In this document: piece after piece, positions 28,072-35,412 of the stretch
Position numbering within the stretch: position 1 is the stretch's first letter
Layout of the letters: every line of letters begins with the position of its first letter
Source of the DNA: Pseudomonas moorei
GTDB taxonomy: Bacteria > Pseudomonadota > Gammaproteobacteria > Pseudomonadales > Pseudomonadaceae
Assembly: GCF_008801475.1 (NCBI RefSeq)
Contig: NZ_VZPP01000005.1
Location: forward strand, 62,001-126,000
Length of the DNA: 64,000 nt
Direction of reading: 5' to 3'
Translations under genes and position numbers: made by a program
Notes under the pieces: generated by a model
Database searches by the model: none
What the model was told of the DNA's origin: nothing
The model's input: only the letters and a program-made list of their open reading frames with translations

Positions 28072-29613
28072 ATGACGCAAGCCAATAACGCCGTGTACAC
28101 CGATCTGAGTGTTGATGATCTGGTCAAAGAAGCCCTCAACCGCGGTGAAGGCGAGCTTGCCGATACCGGCGCACTGGTTGTTCGCACCGGTCACCGTACC
28201 GGCCGTTCGCCAGTCGATCGTTTCATTGTTGATGAGCCGACCACCACGGGCGCCATCGCCTGGGGCCCGATCAACCGCAAGTTCCCGGCCGACAAGTTCG
28301 ATGCCCTGTGGAACCGCGTTGAGGCGTTCAACAACGCGCAAGAGCATTTCGTTTCCCACGTGCATGTAGGTGCGGCTTCCGAGCACTACCTGGCCGTGAA
28401 GATGACCACCCAGACTGCCTGGCAGAACCTGTTCGGTCGCTGCCTGTTCATCAACCCGGCCCAGTACAACCCGGCTGGTCGTGATGAGTGGCAAGTGCTC
28501 AACGTCGCCAACTTCGAATGCGTTCCAGAGCGTGACGGCACCAACTCCGATGGTTGCGTGATCATCAACTTCGCTCAGAAGAAAGTGCTGATCGCTGGCA
28601 TGCGCTACGCCGGTGAAATGAAGAAAGCCATGTTCTCGGTGCAGAACTTCCTGCTGCCGGCCGCCGACGTGCTGCCAATGCACTGCGCCGCCAACATCGG
28701 CGAAGAGGGCGACGTGACCCTGTTCTTCGGTCTGTCGGGCACCGGTAAAACCACCCTGTCCGCCGACGAAAGCCGTTACCTGATCGGTGACGACGAGCAC
28801 GGTTGGGGCGAGGGCGTGGTGTTCAACATCGAAGGCGGTTGCTATGCCAAGTGCATCGACCTGTCCGAGAAGAACGAGCCGGTTATCTGGAAAGCCATCA
28901 AGCACGGCGCCGTCCTGGAAAACGTCGTGATCGATGACGCCAAGCACGCCGACTACACCGATGTCAGCCTGACCCAGAACAGCCGCGCTGCCTACCCGCT
29001 GGAGCACGTTGCCAAGCGTTCCGAGAAGAACCTCGGTGGCGAGCCGAACGCTGTGATCTTCCTGACCTGCGACCTGACCGGCGTGCTGCCGCCAGTGTCG
29101 ATCCTCAACGAAGAGCAAGCGGCCTACCACTTCCTGTCCGGCTACACCGCTCTGGTGGGTTCGACTGAAATGGGTTCGGGCAGCGGCATCAAGTCGACCT
29201 TCTCCACCTGCTTCGGCGCACCGTTCTTCCCGCGTCCGGCTGGCGAATACGCAGAGCTGCTGATCAAGCGTATCCGCGGCTTCGGCTCCAAGGTCTACCT
29301 GGTCAACACCGGCTGGACTGGCGGCGGCTACGGCGTCGGCAAGCGCTTCAACATCCCGACCACCCGTGCGGTGATCGCAGCGATCCAGAGTGGCGCGCTG
29401 ATCGGTACCGAGACCGAGCACCTGGACACCATCAACCTCGACGTGCCACTGGCCGTACCGGGCGTTGAGACTGGCCTGCTGAACCCACGCAACACCTGGG
29501 CTGACAAAGCCGCCTACGACGAAGCCGCCAAAGCGCTGGCCGGCCTGTTCATCGAGAACTTCAAGAAGTTCGACGTGAGCGACGCGATCAAGGCTGCCGG
29601 TCCTCAGTTGTAA
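28072..29613 (+). CDS. pckA: Phosphoenolpyruvate carboxykinase (ATP)
   Basis: This is a 513-residue gluconeogenic enzyme making phosphoenolpyruvate from oxaloacetate and ATP. The kinase-1a loop is [35 protein letters not shown] and [15 protein letters not shown] are further signatures. It is a single gene with strong codon bias and is followed directly by an intrinsic terminator. Confidence 0.95.
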   Translation: MTQANNAVYTDLSVDDLVKEALNRGEGELADTGALVVRTGHRTGRSPVDRFIVDEPTTTGAIAWGPINRKFPADKFDALWNRVEAFNNAQEHFVSHVHVGAASEHYLAVKMTTQTAWQNLFGRCLFINPAQYNPAGRDEWQVLNVANFECVPERDGTNSDGCVIINFAQKKVLIAGMRYAGEMKKAMFSVQNFLLPAADVLPMHCAANIGEEGDVTLFFGLSGTGKTTLSADESRYLIGDDEHGWGEGVVFNIEGGCYAKCIDLSEKNEPVIWKAIKHGAVLENVVIDDAKHADYTDVSLTQNSRAAYPLEHVAKRSEKNLGGEPNAVIFLTCDLTGVLPPVSILNEEQAAYHFLSGYTALVGSTEMGSGSGIKSTFSTCFGAPFFPRPAGEYAELLIKRIRGFGSKVYLVNTGWTGGGYGVGKRFNIPTTRAVIAAIQSGALIGTETEHLDTINLDVPLAVPGVETGLLNPRNTWADKAAYDEAAKALAGLFIENFKKFDVSDAIKAAGPQL

Positions 29614-29632
29614 GCGTTGGTTTGATGCAATG

Positions 29633-29661
29633 AAAAAACCGCCCTTCGGGGCGGTTTTTTT
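29633..29661 (+). terminator. Intrinsic terminator of pckA
   Basis: AAAAAACCGCCC, TTC, GGGGCGGTTTTTTT is a textbook stem-loop with a T-run, 20 bases after the pckA stop. Confidence 0.92.
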
Positions 29662-29694
29662 GTGGGCCTGATTCAGTTCGGCAGAAAACATAAC

Positions 29695-29741
29695 TGCCAT
29701 TATTCCAGCCGAATCGGCGCTAAACGACCAGAATAATGGCA
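29695..29741. repeat. 11-bp perfect inverted repeat after the DUF1493 gene
   Basis: TGCCATTATTC (29695-29705) and GAATAATGGCA (29731-29741) are exact reverse complements with a 25-base spacer, immediately beyond the stop of the minus-strand gene. It may be a Rho-independent-like stop or mRNA 3' structure. Confidence 0.5.
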
Positions 29742-29742
29742 C

Positions 29743-30108
29743 TTATGCGTTTAGCTCCATGCCCTCCAATTCTGATGTATCCCACCGCTGGGCCTTGATC
29801 GCTCTGTAGAGCATTCCGATAGTCAGTGGGACTTTGTCGCCACGTCCCTTTGCCCTGCGCTTGAGGAAGACATCAAACCCTTCCGGCTGAAAGTAGCGAT
29901 AGGCGTCGTAGTCGATGAAGTCGATGGCGAATTGTTCTTCCAGGCTTTCGATCAAGTGCTGGGCATCCGCGCCGTTGCAACCCAGATCGAAGTTGATCGA
30001 GGTGTCGAGGCAGATGGTTTTGCGTTCGGGCAGGCCAATTTCTTCGTGTAGCAGCTGGATGAGCTGGTGGAGGGTGGGATCGTCGGGGAGATCGGAGGCG
30101 AGGTTCAT
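29743..30108 (-). CDS. DUF1493-family small protein
   Basis: This 121-residue acidic protein fits the DUF1493 family, which looks like a modified acyl-carrier fold. The central stretch TSINFDLGCNGADAQHLIES and IDFIDYDAYRYFQPEGF are the best-conserved parts. The ACP serine is not obviously present, since the equivalent region reads LGCNGAD. Function is unknown. It follows the HTH antitoxin-like gene by 7 bases, so they may share a transcript. Confidence 0.75.
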   Translation of the reverse strand: MNLASDLPDDPTLHQLIQLLHEEIGLPERKTICLDTSINFDLGCNGADAQHLIESLEEQFAIDFIDYDAYRYFQPEGFDVFLKRRAKGRGDKVPLTIGMLYRAIKAQRWDTSELEGMELNA

Positions 30109-30115
30109 GATTGTC

Positions 30116-30403
30116 TCAGGTGGCTAATGCGTTCAACACATGAACGGTATCATTATGAATCGATTTGAGCAGGGCTTTAGCCGGCCCTGTTGGCTCGCGG
30201 CGGCCCTGCTCACAGTTGCGCAAAGTGCCGAGCTGGACGTCGATCAACGCTGCGAACTTGGCCTGAGTCAGGCCGGTAGCCTTACGAATTTCTTTGACCT
30301 GTAATGCGTCGACCCGGAATTCGCGGGAAGGCCGACGTTCGCCCCGAACGATCTCGTCCATCTGTTGCACGCTTTCCATCAGCTCATCAAAAAACTTGCT
30401 CAT
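30116..30403 (-). CDS. HTH regulator, NadS/HigA-like antitoxin (orphan)
   Basis: This 95-residue protein has a C-terminal helix-turn-helix (VKEIRKATGLTQAKFAALI, VQLGTLRNCEQGRREPTGPA), as in NadS-type antitoxins. The N-terminal part FFDELMESVQQMDEI is the usual dimer segment. Antitoxins of this type sit directly after a RelE-like toxin gene. Here the toxin has been reduced to a short 3' remnant, so this antitoxin is probably an orphan that may still bind its own promoter DNA. Confidence 0.85.
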   Translation of the reverse strand: MSKFFDELMESVQQMDEIVRGERRPSREFRVDALQVKEIRKATGLTQAKFAALIDVQLGTLRNCEQGRREPTGPAKALLKSIHNDTVHVLNALAT

Positions 30404-30405
30404 GG

Positions 30406-30507
30406 TTATCTCCAGTGTTCGATGACAGCTTTCAATGCTTTGCGCTTATCCGCAGTCAGAATATCGATCAGACTGAATGGACTTTCATCTATGCAGTTGT
30501 GCCAGGT
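30406..30507 (-). pseudogene. 3' remnant of a RelE-like toxin gene
   Basis: Two bases before the antitoxin ATG, one frame ends in ...SLIDILTADKRKALKAVIEHW-R-stop. This fits the C-terminus of RelE/HigB-type toxins, where a final strand is followed by an LTxxxRKALKxxIExW helix. Only about 33 codons are in frame. Upstream the frame has no start and no toxin core, so most of the gene is deleted. It is recognised from the motif and from its position ahead of a NadS-type antitoxin. Confidence 0.55.
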
Positions 30508-30555
30508 GTTTGATCGTTCTCACGTAGAAAGTGGGAACGATCTGTTCACTCGACT

Positions 30556-30855
30556 TCAGGCTGGCGCTTTCCAGTTGAGCATGCGTTGCTGGGCGACCTT
30601 GAGCAGGTCGCAGCCGTCCTGGGTCAGCAGGTACAGCGCGTGGGTGATGTGGGGGATGTCTTCGACATCGCCGTCGTGGAAGTTTTGGCAGTGCAGGGTT
30701 CGGAGCAGGTCGCTGGAGGCTCGGATGCGCTGGAGGGCGGCTTCGAGGATGTCCTGGGGATTGGCTTCGGTGTCGATGATCAGGGGTGGGGTGTTGGTGA
30801 GGTTGGTGTGGAGCGGGAGGTAGCGTTCGTTGGTGAATGGATTCCATTTTTTCAT
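30556..30855 (-). CDS. Small Pseudomonas protein, tandem paralogue 1
   Basis: This 99-residue protein starts at ATG 30855 (MKKWNPFTNERYL). It shares with the next paralogue the motif IIDTEANPQDILEAALQRIR, then ASSDLLRTLHC, then DIPHITHALYLLTQDG, and has two amphipathic helices. Such short proteins are frequent in Pseudomonas and have no known function. I tentatively relate them to the DUF3077/DUF6124-like small proteins. Its leader contains a long inverted repeat (30920-31067). Confidence 0.65.
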   Translation of the reverse strand: MKKWNPFTNERYLPLHTNLTNTPPLIIDTEANPQDILEAALQRIRASSDLLRTLHCQNFHDGDVEDIPHITHALYLLTQDGCDLLKVAQQRMLNWKAPA

Positions 30856-30919
30856 TTTATGTATTCTCAAATGCATCGGATGAACCGCTGTCATCGTGAC
30901 CAAGCGATGGAGGCGGACT

Positions 30920-31067
30920 GTGTTCGGGTTGGTCAACCGGAAGAACACATAAGACCGGCACGCCCGAAGGCGTCCCAAACACAGCCACCATAAAGCTTGC
31001 AGACACTTGAGGTGCCGGCAGCATACAACGGACGTGTTTATGTGTTCCATCGGGTGACCAAGCCCGA
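30920..31067. repeat. Inverted repeat with ~28-base arms in the leader of paralogue 1
   Basis: CGGGTTGGTCAACCGG, then AAGAACACATAA (30925-30952) and TTATGTGTTCCATCGGGTGACC, then AAGCCCG (31038-31066) are near-perfect reverse complements about 85 bases apart. The central part holds a smaller hairpin (GACGCCTTCGGGCGT on the minus strand). The region 30856-31184 has no supported gene and would be the structured 5' leader of the small gene at 30556-30855. Confidence 0.7.
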
Positions 31068-31184
31068 GTCGCTGATTTGGCAGCGACAGTCCGGACTATA
31101 GGTTTGCGTCCCCCGCCGGCGACAGCCGACAAGTTGTCTTCTGTAGGACCGTTCCGAAGCTTGCATAGGGCGTTGCTGACGCAC

Positions 31185-31544
31185 TTACCCACAGTGCACT
31201 GCGTGATCGTTCATCGCTGGCAAGCCAGCTCCCACAGGGGGACATGGTGGGGCTTGGCCTGTGAGTTTCGGCAGACGTTGCCGGGCGATGTCGAGCAGGG
31301 CATTGCCGTCCTGGGTCAGCAGGTACAGTGCGCCAACGATATTGGGGATGTCGCTGGCGTTGGCCTCTTTGAAGCACAGGCAGTACAGGGTTTCCAACAG
31401 GTCACTGGCGGCGCGGATGCGCTGCTGGGCGGCGTCGAGGATCTCGACGGGATCGGCTTCGGTGTCGATCACCAGCACCGGGGTTTCGCTGCAGCGGGTG
31501 TTGAGCGGGCGATAGCGGTCGTTGAGTGATTCGGGGTTGATCAT
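31185..31544 (-). CDS. Small Pseudomonas protein, tandem paralogue 2
   Basis: This 119-residue protein starts at ATG 31544 (MINPESLNDRYRPL). It matches paralogue 1 over VIDTEADPVEILDAAQQRIR, AASDLLETLYC and DIPNIVGALYLLTQDGNALL. Its last ~20 residues (PPCPPVGAGLPAMNDHAV) are read from REP-type repeat DNA, so the C-terminus has apparently been extended by a repeat. Function is unknown. Confidence 0.65.
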   Translation of the reverse strand: MINPESLNDRYRPLNTRCSETPVLVIDTEADPVEILDAAQQRIRAASDLLETLYCLCFKEANASDIPNIVGALYLLTQDGNALLDIARQRLPKLTGQAPPCPPVGAGLPAMNDHAVHCG

Positions 31545-32089
31545 CAAGGTGAGTCCTGTGCGAAAACGGCAGGTGTGCCCGGCAGGCCGATTCACTGATT
31601 TCAGCCGCGTCGGAAACTATAGAAGGGCGTGAGCCGGTGCCACAAGACGGCTGAGATGGACAGGTTTTGTAGGGTTTTTACTGACGTTTGAGGAAGAAGC
31701 CTACGAGTGGGTGGCGGTTTTTTAACCTGAAACTGGCAGTGGTAAAAATACCTACGGCTTTATCAGTCAACGCGTCGAAAAGCTCGGTAAAGGGCGCTTC
31801 AGAAACGGTAGGGTGTTTCGAGTTTTGTAGTGAATGGGCCGGCCTCTTCGCGGGCAAGCCCGCTCCCACAGGCTTTGCATCATCCTCAAGTTCGTGAACG
31901 ACGGGGGATCCTTGTGTGCGAGCTTACTCGCGATGGCGCCCTGACAGTCGCGACATTCCATAAGCCTTGCGATGCTGCCGAACCATCCGCTGTATCATCC
32001 CGTATCTTTTTCCGCCCCGACCTTTTCTCGACCCGCTGCAATCGCCGGCTAGGCTTTGCTCTTCGCAGCGGTCAACGGAGTGACAGCTT
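31545..32089. other. Spacer with REP elements upstream of recQ
   Basis: This is 545 bases without a supported gene. It contains REP-type palindromes at about 31846-31875 (TTCGCGGGCAAGCCCGCTCC) and around 31915-31935, and the recQ ribosome site (CGGAGTGACAGCTT) before ATG 32090. Confidence 0.6.
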
Positions 32090-34048
32090 ATGCACAACAC
32101 CCTGGAACAGGTTTTCGGTTATCCACAGTTTCGGCCCGGCCAGGAGGCGGCGGTCAGCGCGGTGCTGGCGGGGCGCTCGGCGGCGGCGATTTTCCCCACG
32201 GGCTCCGGCAAGTCCCTGTGTTATCAGCTTCCGGCGGTCTTGTTGCCGCACCTGACGCTGGTGGTCTCGCCGTTGCTGGCATTGATGCAGGATCAACTGG
32301 CGTTCCTGCAGCGCCACGGCATAGCCGCGGGCAGTATCGATTCGGCCCAGAGCCGCGATGACGCTAGCGATGTCATGGCCCGGGCCAAGTCCGGTGAATT
32401 GAAGATTTTGATGATCTCGGTGGAGCGCCTGAAAAACGAGCGCTTTCGCAACTTCTTGCAGCAAGTGCCGATCTCGCTGCTGGTGGTGGACGAGGCGCAT
32501 TGCATCTCGGAGTGGGGCCACAACTTCCGCCCCGACTACCTCAAGCTTCCCGACTATCAGCGCCAGTTCAACATCCCTCAGGTATTGCTGCTGACGGCGA
32601 CTGCGACGCCCAAAGTGATCGTCGACATGCAGGGCAAATTCGCCATCGCCCCCGAGGATGTGGTGACCACCGGTTTCTATCGGTCGAACCTCAATCTGTT
32701 GGTGGAACCGGTGCGCGGGCAGGACAAGCGCCAACGTCTTGTCGAGTGGATGAGCCAGCGTCCCGACCAGCCGGGCATCGTCTACGTCACTCTGCAGAAA
32801 ACCGCCGAACAGATCGCCGAGCACCTGGGCCGCCACGGCATTCCGGCCGAGGCCTATCACGCCGGGTTGCCCCATGAGCAACGCGAAGCGATCCAGAAGC
32901 GTTTCATGGGCGGGCAGTCCAATTGCATCGTCGCCACCATCGCGTTCGGCATGGGCATCGACAAGAGCGACATCCGCAACGTGGTGCATTTCGACCTGCC
33001 CAAATCCATCGAAAACTACAGCCAGGAAATCGGCCGTGCCGGGCGTGACGGACAGCCCTCCGACTGCCTGGTCCTGGCCAACCGCGACAGCCTCAACGTG
33101 CTGGAAAACTTTGTCTATGGCGACACCCCGGAGCTGGACGGCATTCGCTGCGTACTCGACGAAATGCAGGCCGCCGCGCCCGAGGGGCAATGGGAGTTTT
33201 TGCTGGGGCCTTTGGCGGATCAGAGCAACATTCGTCAACTGCCGCTCAAGACCTTGCTGGTGCAGCTGGAACTGCGGGGCCTGATCGCCCCGCGTTACGC
33301 CTACTACGCCGAATACCGTTTCAAGTATTTGCTGGAGCCCGATGCGTTGCTGGCACGTTTCGAGGGCGAGCGCAGGGCGTTCGTCGCGGCGATCATCCAG
33401 ACCTCCAGCCGCGCGCGGACCTGGGCTACGGTGAATTTCGAGGCGTTGTATCAGCAGCACCAGGCCGAGCGCAGCCGGGTGGTCAAGGCGCTGGATTACT
33501 TTCAGGAGAAGGGTTGGGTCGAACTGGAAAGCAAGCTGATGACCGAGGTCTATAGCCTGCTGCAAACCGGCTTCGATAGCGTCGCGTTGAGTGAAGAACT
33601 GCATGGGTATTTCACCCGGCATGAACAAACCGAGATCGCGCGGATTCACGCCATGCTGGATCTGTTCGCTACCGAGCAATGCCTGGGTTATCGCCTGGCC
33701 GAGTATTTCGGCGACGCCAATGCCCCAACGCAATGCGGACATTGCTCGGTGTGTCACGGGCAGGTGGCGCGATTGCCGGAGCCACCGCCATTGCCGGCGC
33801 TTGTGGATAAAAACTTTGAGCGCTTGTGCGGGGATTTTATCCACAGGCACGAACAGTACACAGGCGGTGTGCCATCAGCCGAGCGGGTGACACGGTTTCT
33901 CTGCGGGATCAGCGTGCCGCTGTTCACCAAACTCAAGGCGCGGGCGATCTCGGGGTTTGCAGTGCTTGAGGATTATCCGTACGCCGAGGTACGTGGGTGG
34001 GCTGAACAGCATCTGGCAAGCGCGGTGTCCCCTGACGATGCTTCGTAA
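32090..34048 (+). CDS. recQ: ATP-dependent DNA helicase RecQ
   Basis: This 652-residue superfamily 2 helicase has Walker A FPTGSGKSLCYQLPA, DEAH box VVDEAHCISEWGHNFRPDY and motif VI QEIGRAGRDG. An RQC zinc-binding region follows, with its cysteines in CLGYRLAEYFGDANAPTQCG and HCSVC. The C-terminal ~90 residues (after PEPPPLPALVDKNFERL) do not look like a classical HRDC domain but have the short TRFLCGI-containing tail of Pseudomonas RecQ. It acts in recombination and repair. Confidence 0.94.
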   Translation: MHNTLEQVFGYPQFRPGQEAAVSAVLAGRSAAAIFPTGSGKSLCYQLPAVLLPHLTLVVSPLLALMQDQLAFLQRHGIAAGSIDSAQSRDDASDVMARAKSGELKILMISVERLKNERFRNFLQQVPISLLVVDEAHCISEWGHNFRPDYLKLPDYQRQFNIPQVLLLTATATPKVIVDMQGKFAIAPEDVVTTGFYRSNLNLLVEPVRGQDKRQRLVEWMSQRPDQPGIVYVTLQKTAEQIAEHLGRHGIPAEAYHAGLPHEQREAIQKRFMGGQSNCIVATIAFGMGIDKSDIRNVVHFDLPKSIENYSQEIGRAGRDGQPSDCLVLANRDSLNVLENFVYGDTPELDGIRCVLDEMQAAAPEGQWEFLLGPLADQSNIRQLPLKTLLVQLELRGLIAPRYAYYAEYRFKYLLEPDALLARFEGERRAFVAAIIQTSSRARTWATVNFEALYQQHQAERSRVVKALDYFQEKGWVELESKLMTEVYSLLQTGFDSVALSEELHGYFTRHEQTEIARIHAMLDLFATEQCLGYRLAEYFGDANAPTQCGHCSVCHGQVARLPEPPPLPALVDKNFERLCGDFIHRHEQYTGGVPSAERVTRFLCGISVPLFTKLKARAISGFAVLEDYPYAEVRGWAEQHLASAVSPDDAS

Positions 34049-34096
34049 CATGGTTTTCGACGTAGACTGGCAGCCCGACTTCAGGAACCCACGCTG

Positions 34097-34516
34097 ATGC
34101 CTCAACGCTCCGATTACCCACATTTTCAACCCATCACCACGCGCTGGCACGACAACGATGCCTATGGTCACGTGAATAACGTGACCTACTACAGCTTCTT
34201 CGATACGGCGGTGAACACCTACCTGATCGAGGTTGGGGGGCTGGATATCCACGGTGGCGAGGTGGTGGGATTCGTAGTGAGTTCGGCCTGTGATTACTTC
34301 GCTTCCATCGCCTTCCCGGAACGGATCGAAATCGGCTTGCGGGTGGGCAAGTTGGGCAACAGTTCGGTGCAGTATGAGCTGGCAGTGTTCAAGGCCGGGG
34401 AAGACGAAGCCTGTGCGGCGGGGCGCTTCGTGCATGTGTTTGTGGATCGTGCGTCAAATCAGCCGGTGGCGATTCCTGCCCGGTTGCGTGCAGCGCTGGA
34501 GCGCCTGGTGGTTTAG
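34097..34516 (+). CDS. Acyl-CoA thioesterase, 4-hydroxybenzoyl-CoA type
   Basis: This 139-residue hotdog protein has [20 protein letters not shown], where the Asp and the HVNN segment are the 4HBT signature. It belongs to the YbgC/FadM-like group. The substrate is not evident. It lies 48 bases after recQ and is followed by a strong bidirectional terminator. Confidence 0.88.
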   Translation: MPQRSDYPHFQPITTRWHDNDAYGHVNNVTYYSFFDTAVNTYLIEVGGLDIHGGEVVGFVVSSACDYFASIAFPERIEIGLRVGKLGNSSVQYELAVFKAGEDEACAAGRFVHVFVDRASNQPVAIPARLRAALERLVV

Positions 34517-34522
34517 ACGGAC

Positions 34523-34556
34523 AAAAAAAATCGCAGCCCTTGGGCTGCGATTTTTT
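34523..34556. terminator. Bidirectional terminator
   Basis: AAAAAATCGCAGCCC, TT, GGGCTGCGATTTTTT has an A-run on one side and a T-run on the other. It serves the thioesterase gene on plus and the glycine-zipper gene on minus. Confidence 0.92.
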
Positions 34557-34586
34557 GAAGTACCGGCTGACGAGGCGATCGAGGCC

Positions 34587-35078
34587 TCAGTCGCGGTCGT
34601 GATAGTACCTGTGGTGTTTGCGATGCCCATAGGCATGGCCGCGCCCTGGGTGCCCGTGACGGTAGTAACCACGATCATCATGGCCACGATAGGAGCGACG
34701 ATCGTCGTCATCGTCGTTACTCAGGTTACCCATGTGGTTACCCAGCGCGCCACCCAGGCCGCCGCCTGCCGCGGAGCCGATCAGGCTGCCGGAGGTGCCG
34801 CCCATGCTGCGGCCGACCACGTTACCGCCTGCTGCGCCCAGCGCACCACCAATGGCTGCTTCGCCACGGCTGTGTTTGTTTGCGCCGACTGCGCTACCAC
34901 CCGCGCCGCCCAGGGCCGCGCCAATGGTGGAACCTGTATTGCCGCCTAACGACTGACCGACGACTGAGCCCAGAACCCCGCCCAATGCGCCGCCCACACC
35001 TGCTTCGGTGGTGCCGCCAGCGGAGGCGAAGCCACTGACCAGGCCAAGGGACAACAAGAGAATCGAGGAGAACTTCAT
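34587..35078 (-). CDS. Glycine-zipper outer-surface protein
   Basis: This 163-residue protein has a signal peptide (MKFSSILLLSLGLVSGFASA) and a long glycine-rich core of repeated GG(A/S)xxG units (GVGGALGGVLGSVVGQSLGG and similar) that fits glycine-zipper membrane insertion. The tail is rich in Asp, then His, Tyr and Arg (DDDDDRRSYRGHDDRG, YYRHGHPGRGHAYGHRKHH). There is no lipobox cysteine. It probably sits in the envelope. The His-rich tail could bind metal, but this is a guess. Confidence 0.8.
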   Translation of the reverse strand: MKFSSILLLSLGLVSGFASAGGTTEAGVGGALGGVLGSVVGQSLGGNTGSTIGAALGGAGGSAVGANKHSRGEAAIGGALGAAGGNVVGRSMGGTSGSLIGSAAGGGLGGALGNHMGNLSNDDDDDRRSYRGHDDRGYYRHGHPGRGHAYGHRKHHRYYHDRD

Positions 35079-35179
35079 AAAGGAACCTCAAGGGGATGAC
35101 GGCGCGATCCTGAGGCTGTGTCAGGAGTGTGACAATCGAAATCCGACGAGTAACACGACTTGCGCACATTTCGATAAGT

Positions 35180-35268
35180 TACTGTTTTTGGGGCGGAACT
35201 TAACGGTTTTAGGCCGGTCTGTAGCTACTTGGCAAAGGCCGTTTTTGAGAAAAAACGGCCTTTTTTGT
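35180..35268 (+). ncRNA. Candidate sRNA ending in a strong terminator
   Basis: AAAGGCCGTTTTT, GAGA, AAAAACGGCCTTTTTT (35234-35266) is a strong plus-strand intrinsic terminator, yet no plus-strand gene lies upstream: the neighbours (34587-35078 and 35413-37761) are both on minus. A short transcript beginning near 35180 (GGGGCGGAACTTAACGG) would explain it. The TTGCGC / GATAAG pair at about 35160-35178 could be its promoter. From memory, P. aeruginosa has an annotated sRNA (P34) in the equivalent gap. Identity is not proven. Confidence 0.55.
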
Positions 35269-35322
35269 GGGCGATGGGAAAGTGATTGCCCCGCAATATT
35301 TGTTGTCTGTGATGGCGCCATC

Positions 35323-35394
35323 GCGAGCAAGCTCGCTCCCACAATGGATCTGTGTTGACACAAAAATCGGTGGGGGCGAGCTTGCTCGCGATAG
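35323..35394. repeat. REPIN
   Basis: TCGCGAGCAAGCTCGCTCCC (35321) and GGGGCGAGCTTGCTCGCGAT (35373) form an inverted pair between the sRNA candidate and the fdhF-like gene. Confidence 0.85.
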
Positions 35395-35412
35395 TGCTGG
35401 ATCAGTCGCCGC

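Noticed and set aside
27889..29742. 617-codon open frame antisense to pckA
   Set aside because: It is a by-product of strong GC3 bias in pckA. It has no ribosome site and no protein motifs, and pckA on the other strand is certain.
31678..31961. Small open frames in the spacer before recQ
   Set aside because: They are read out of REP repeats and have no consistent start or motif.
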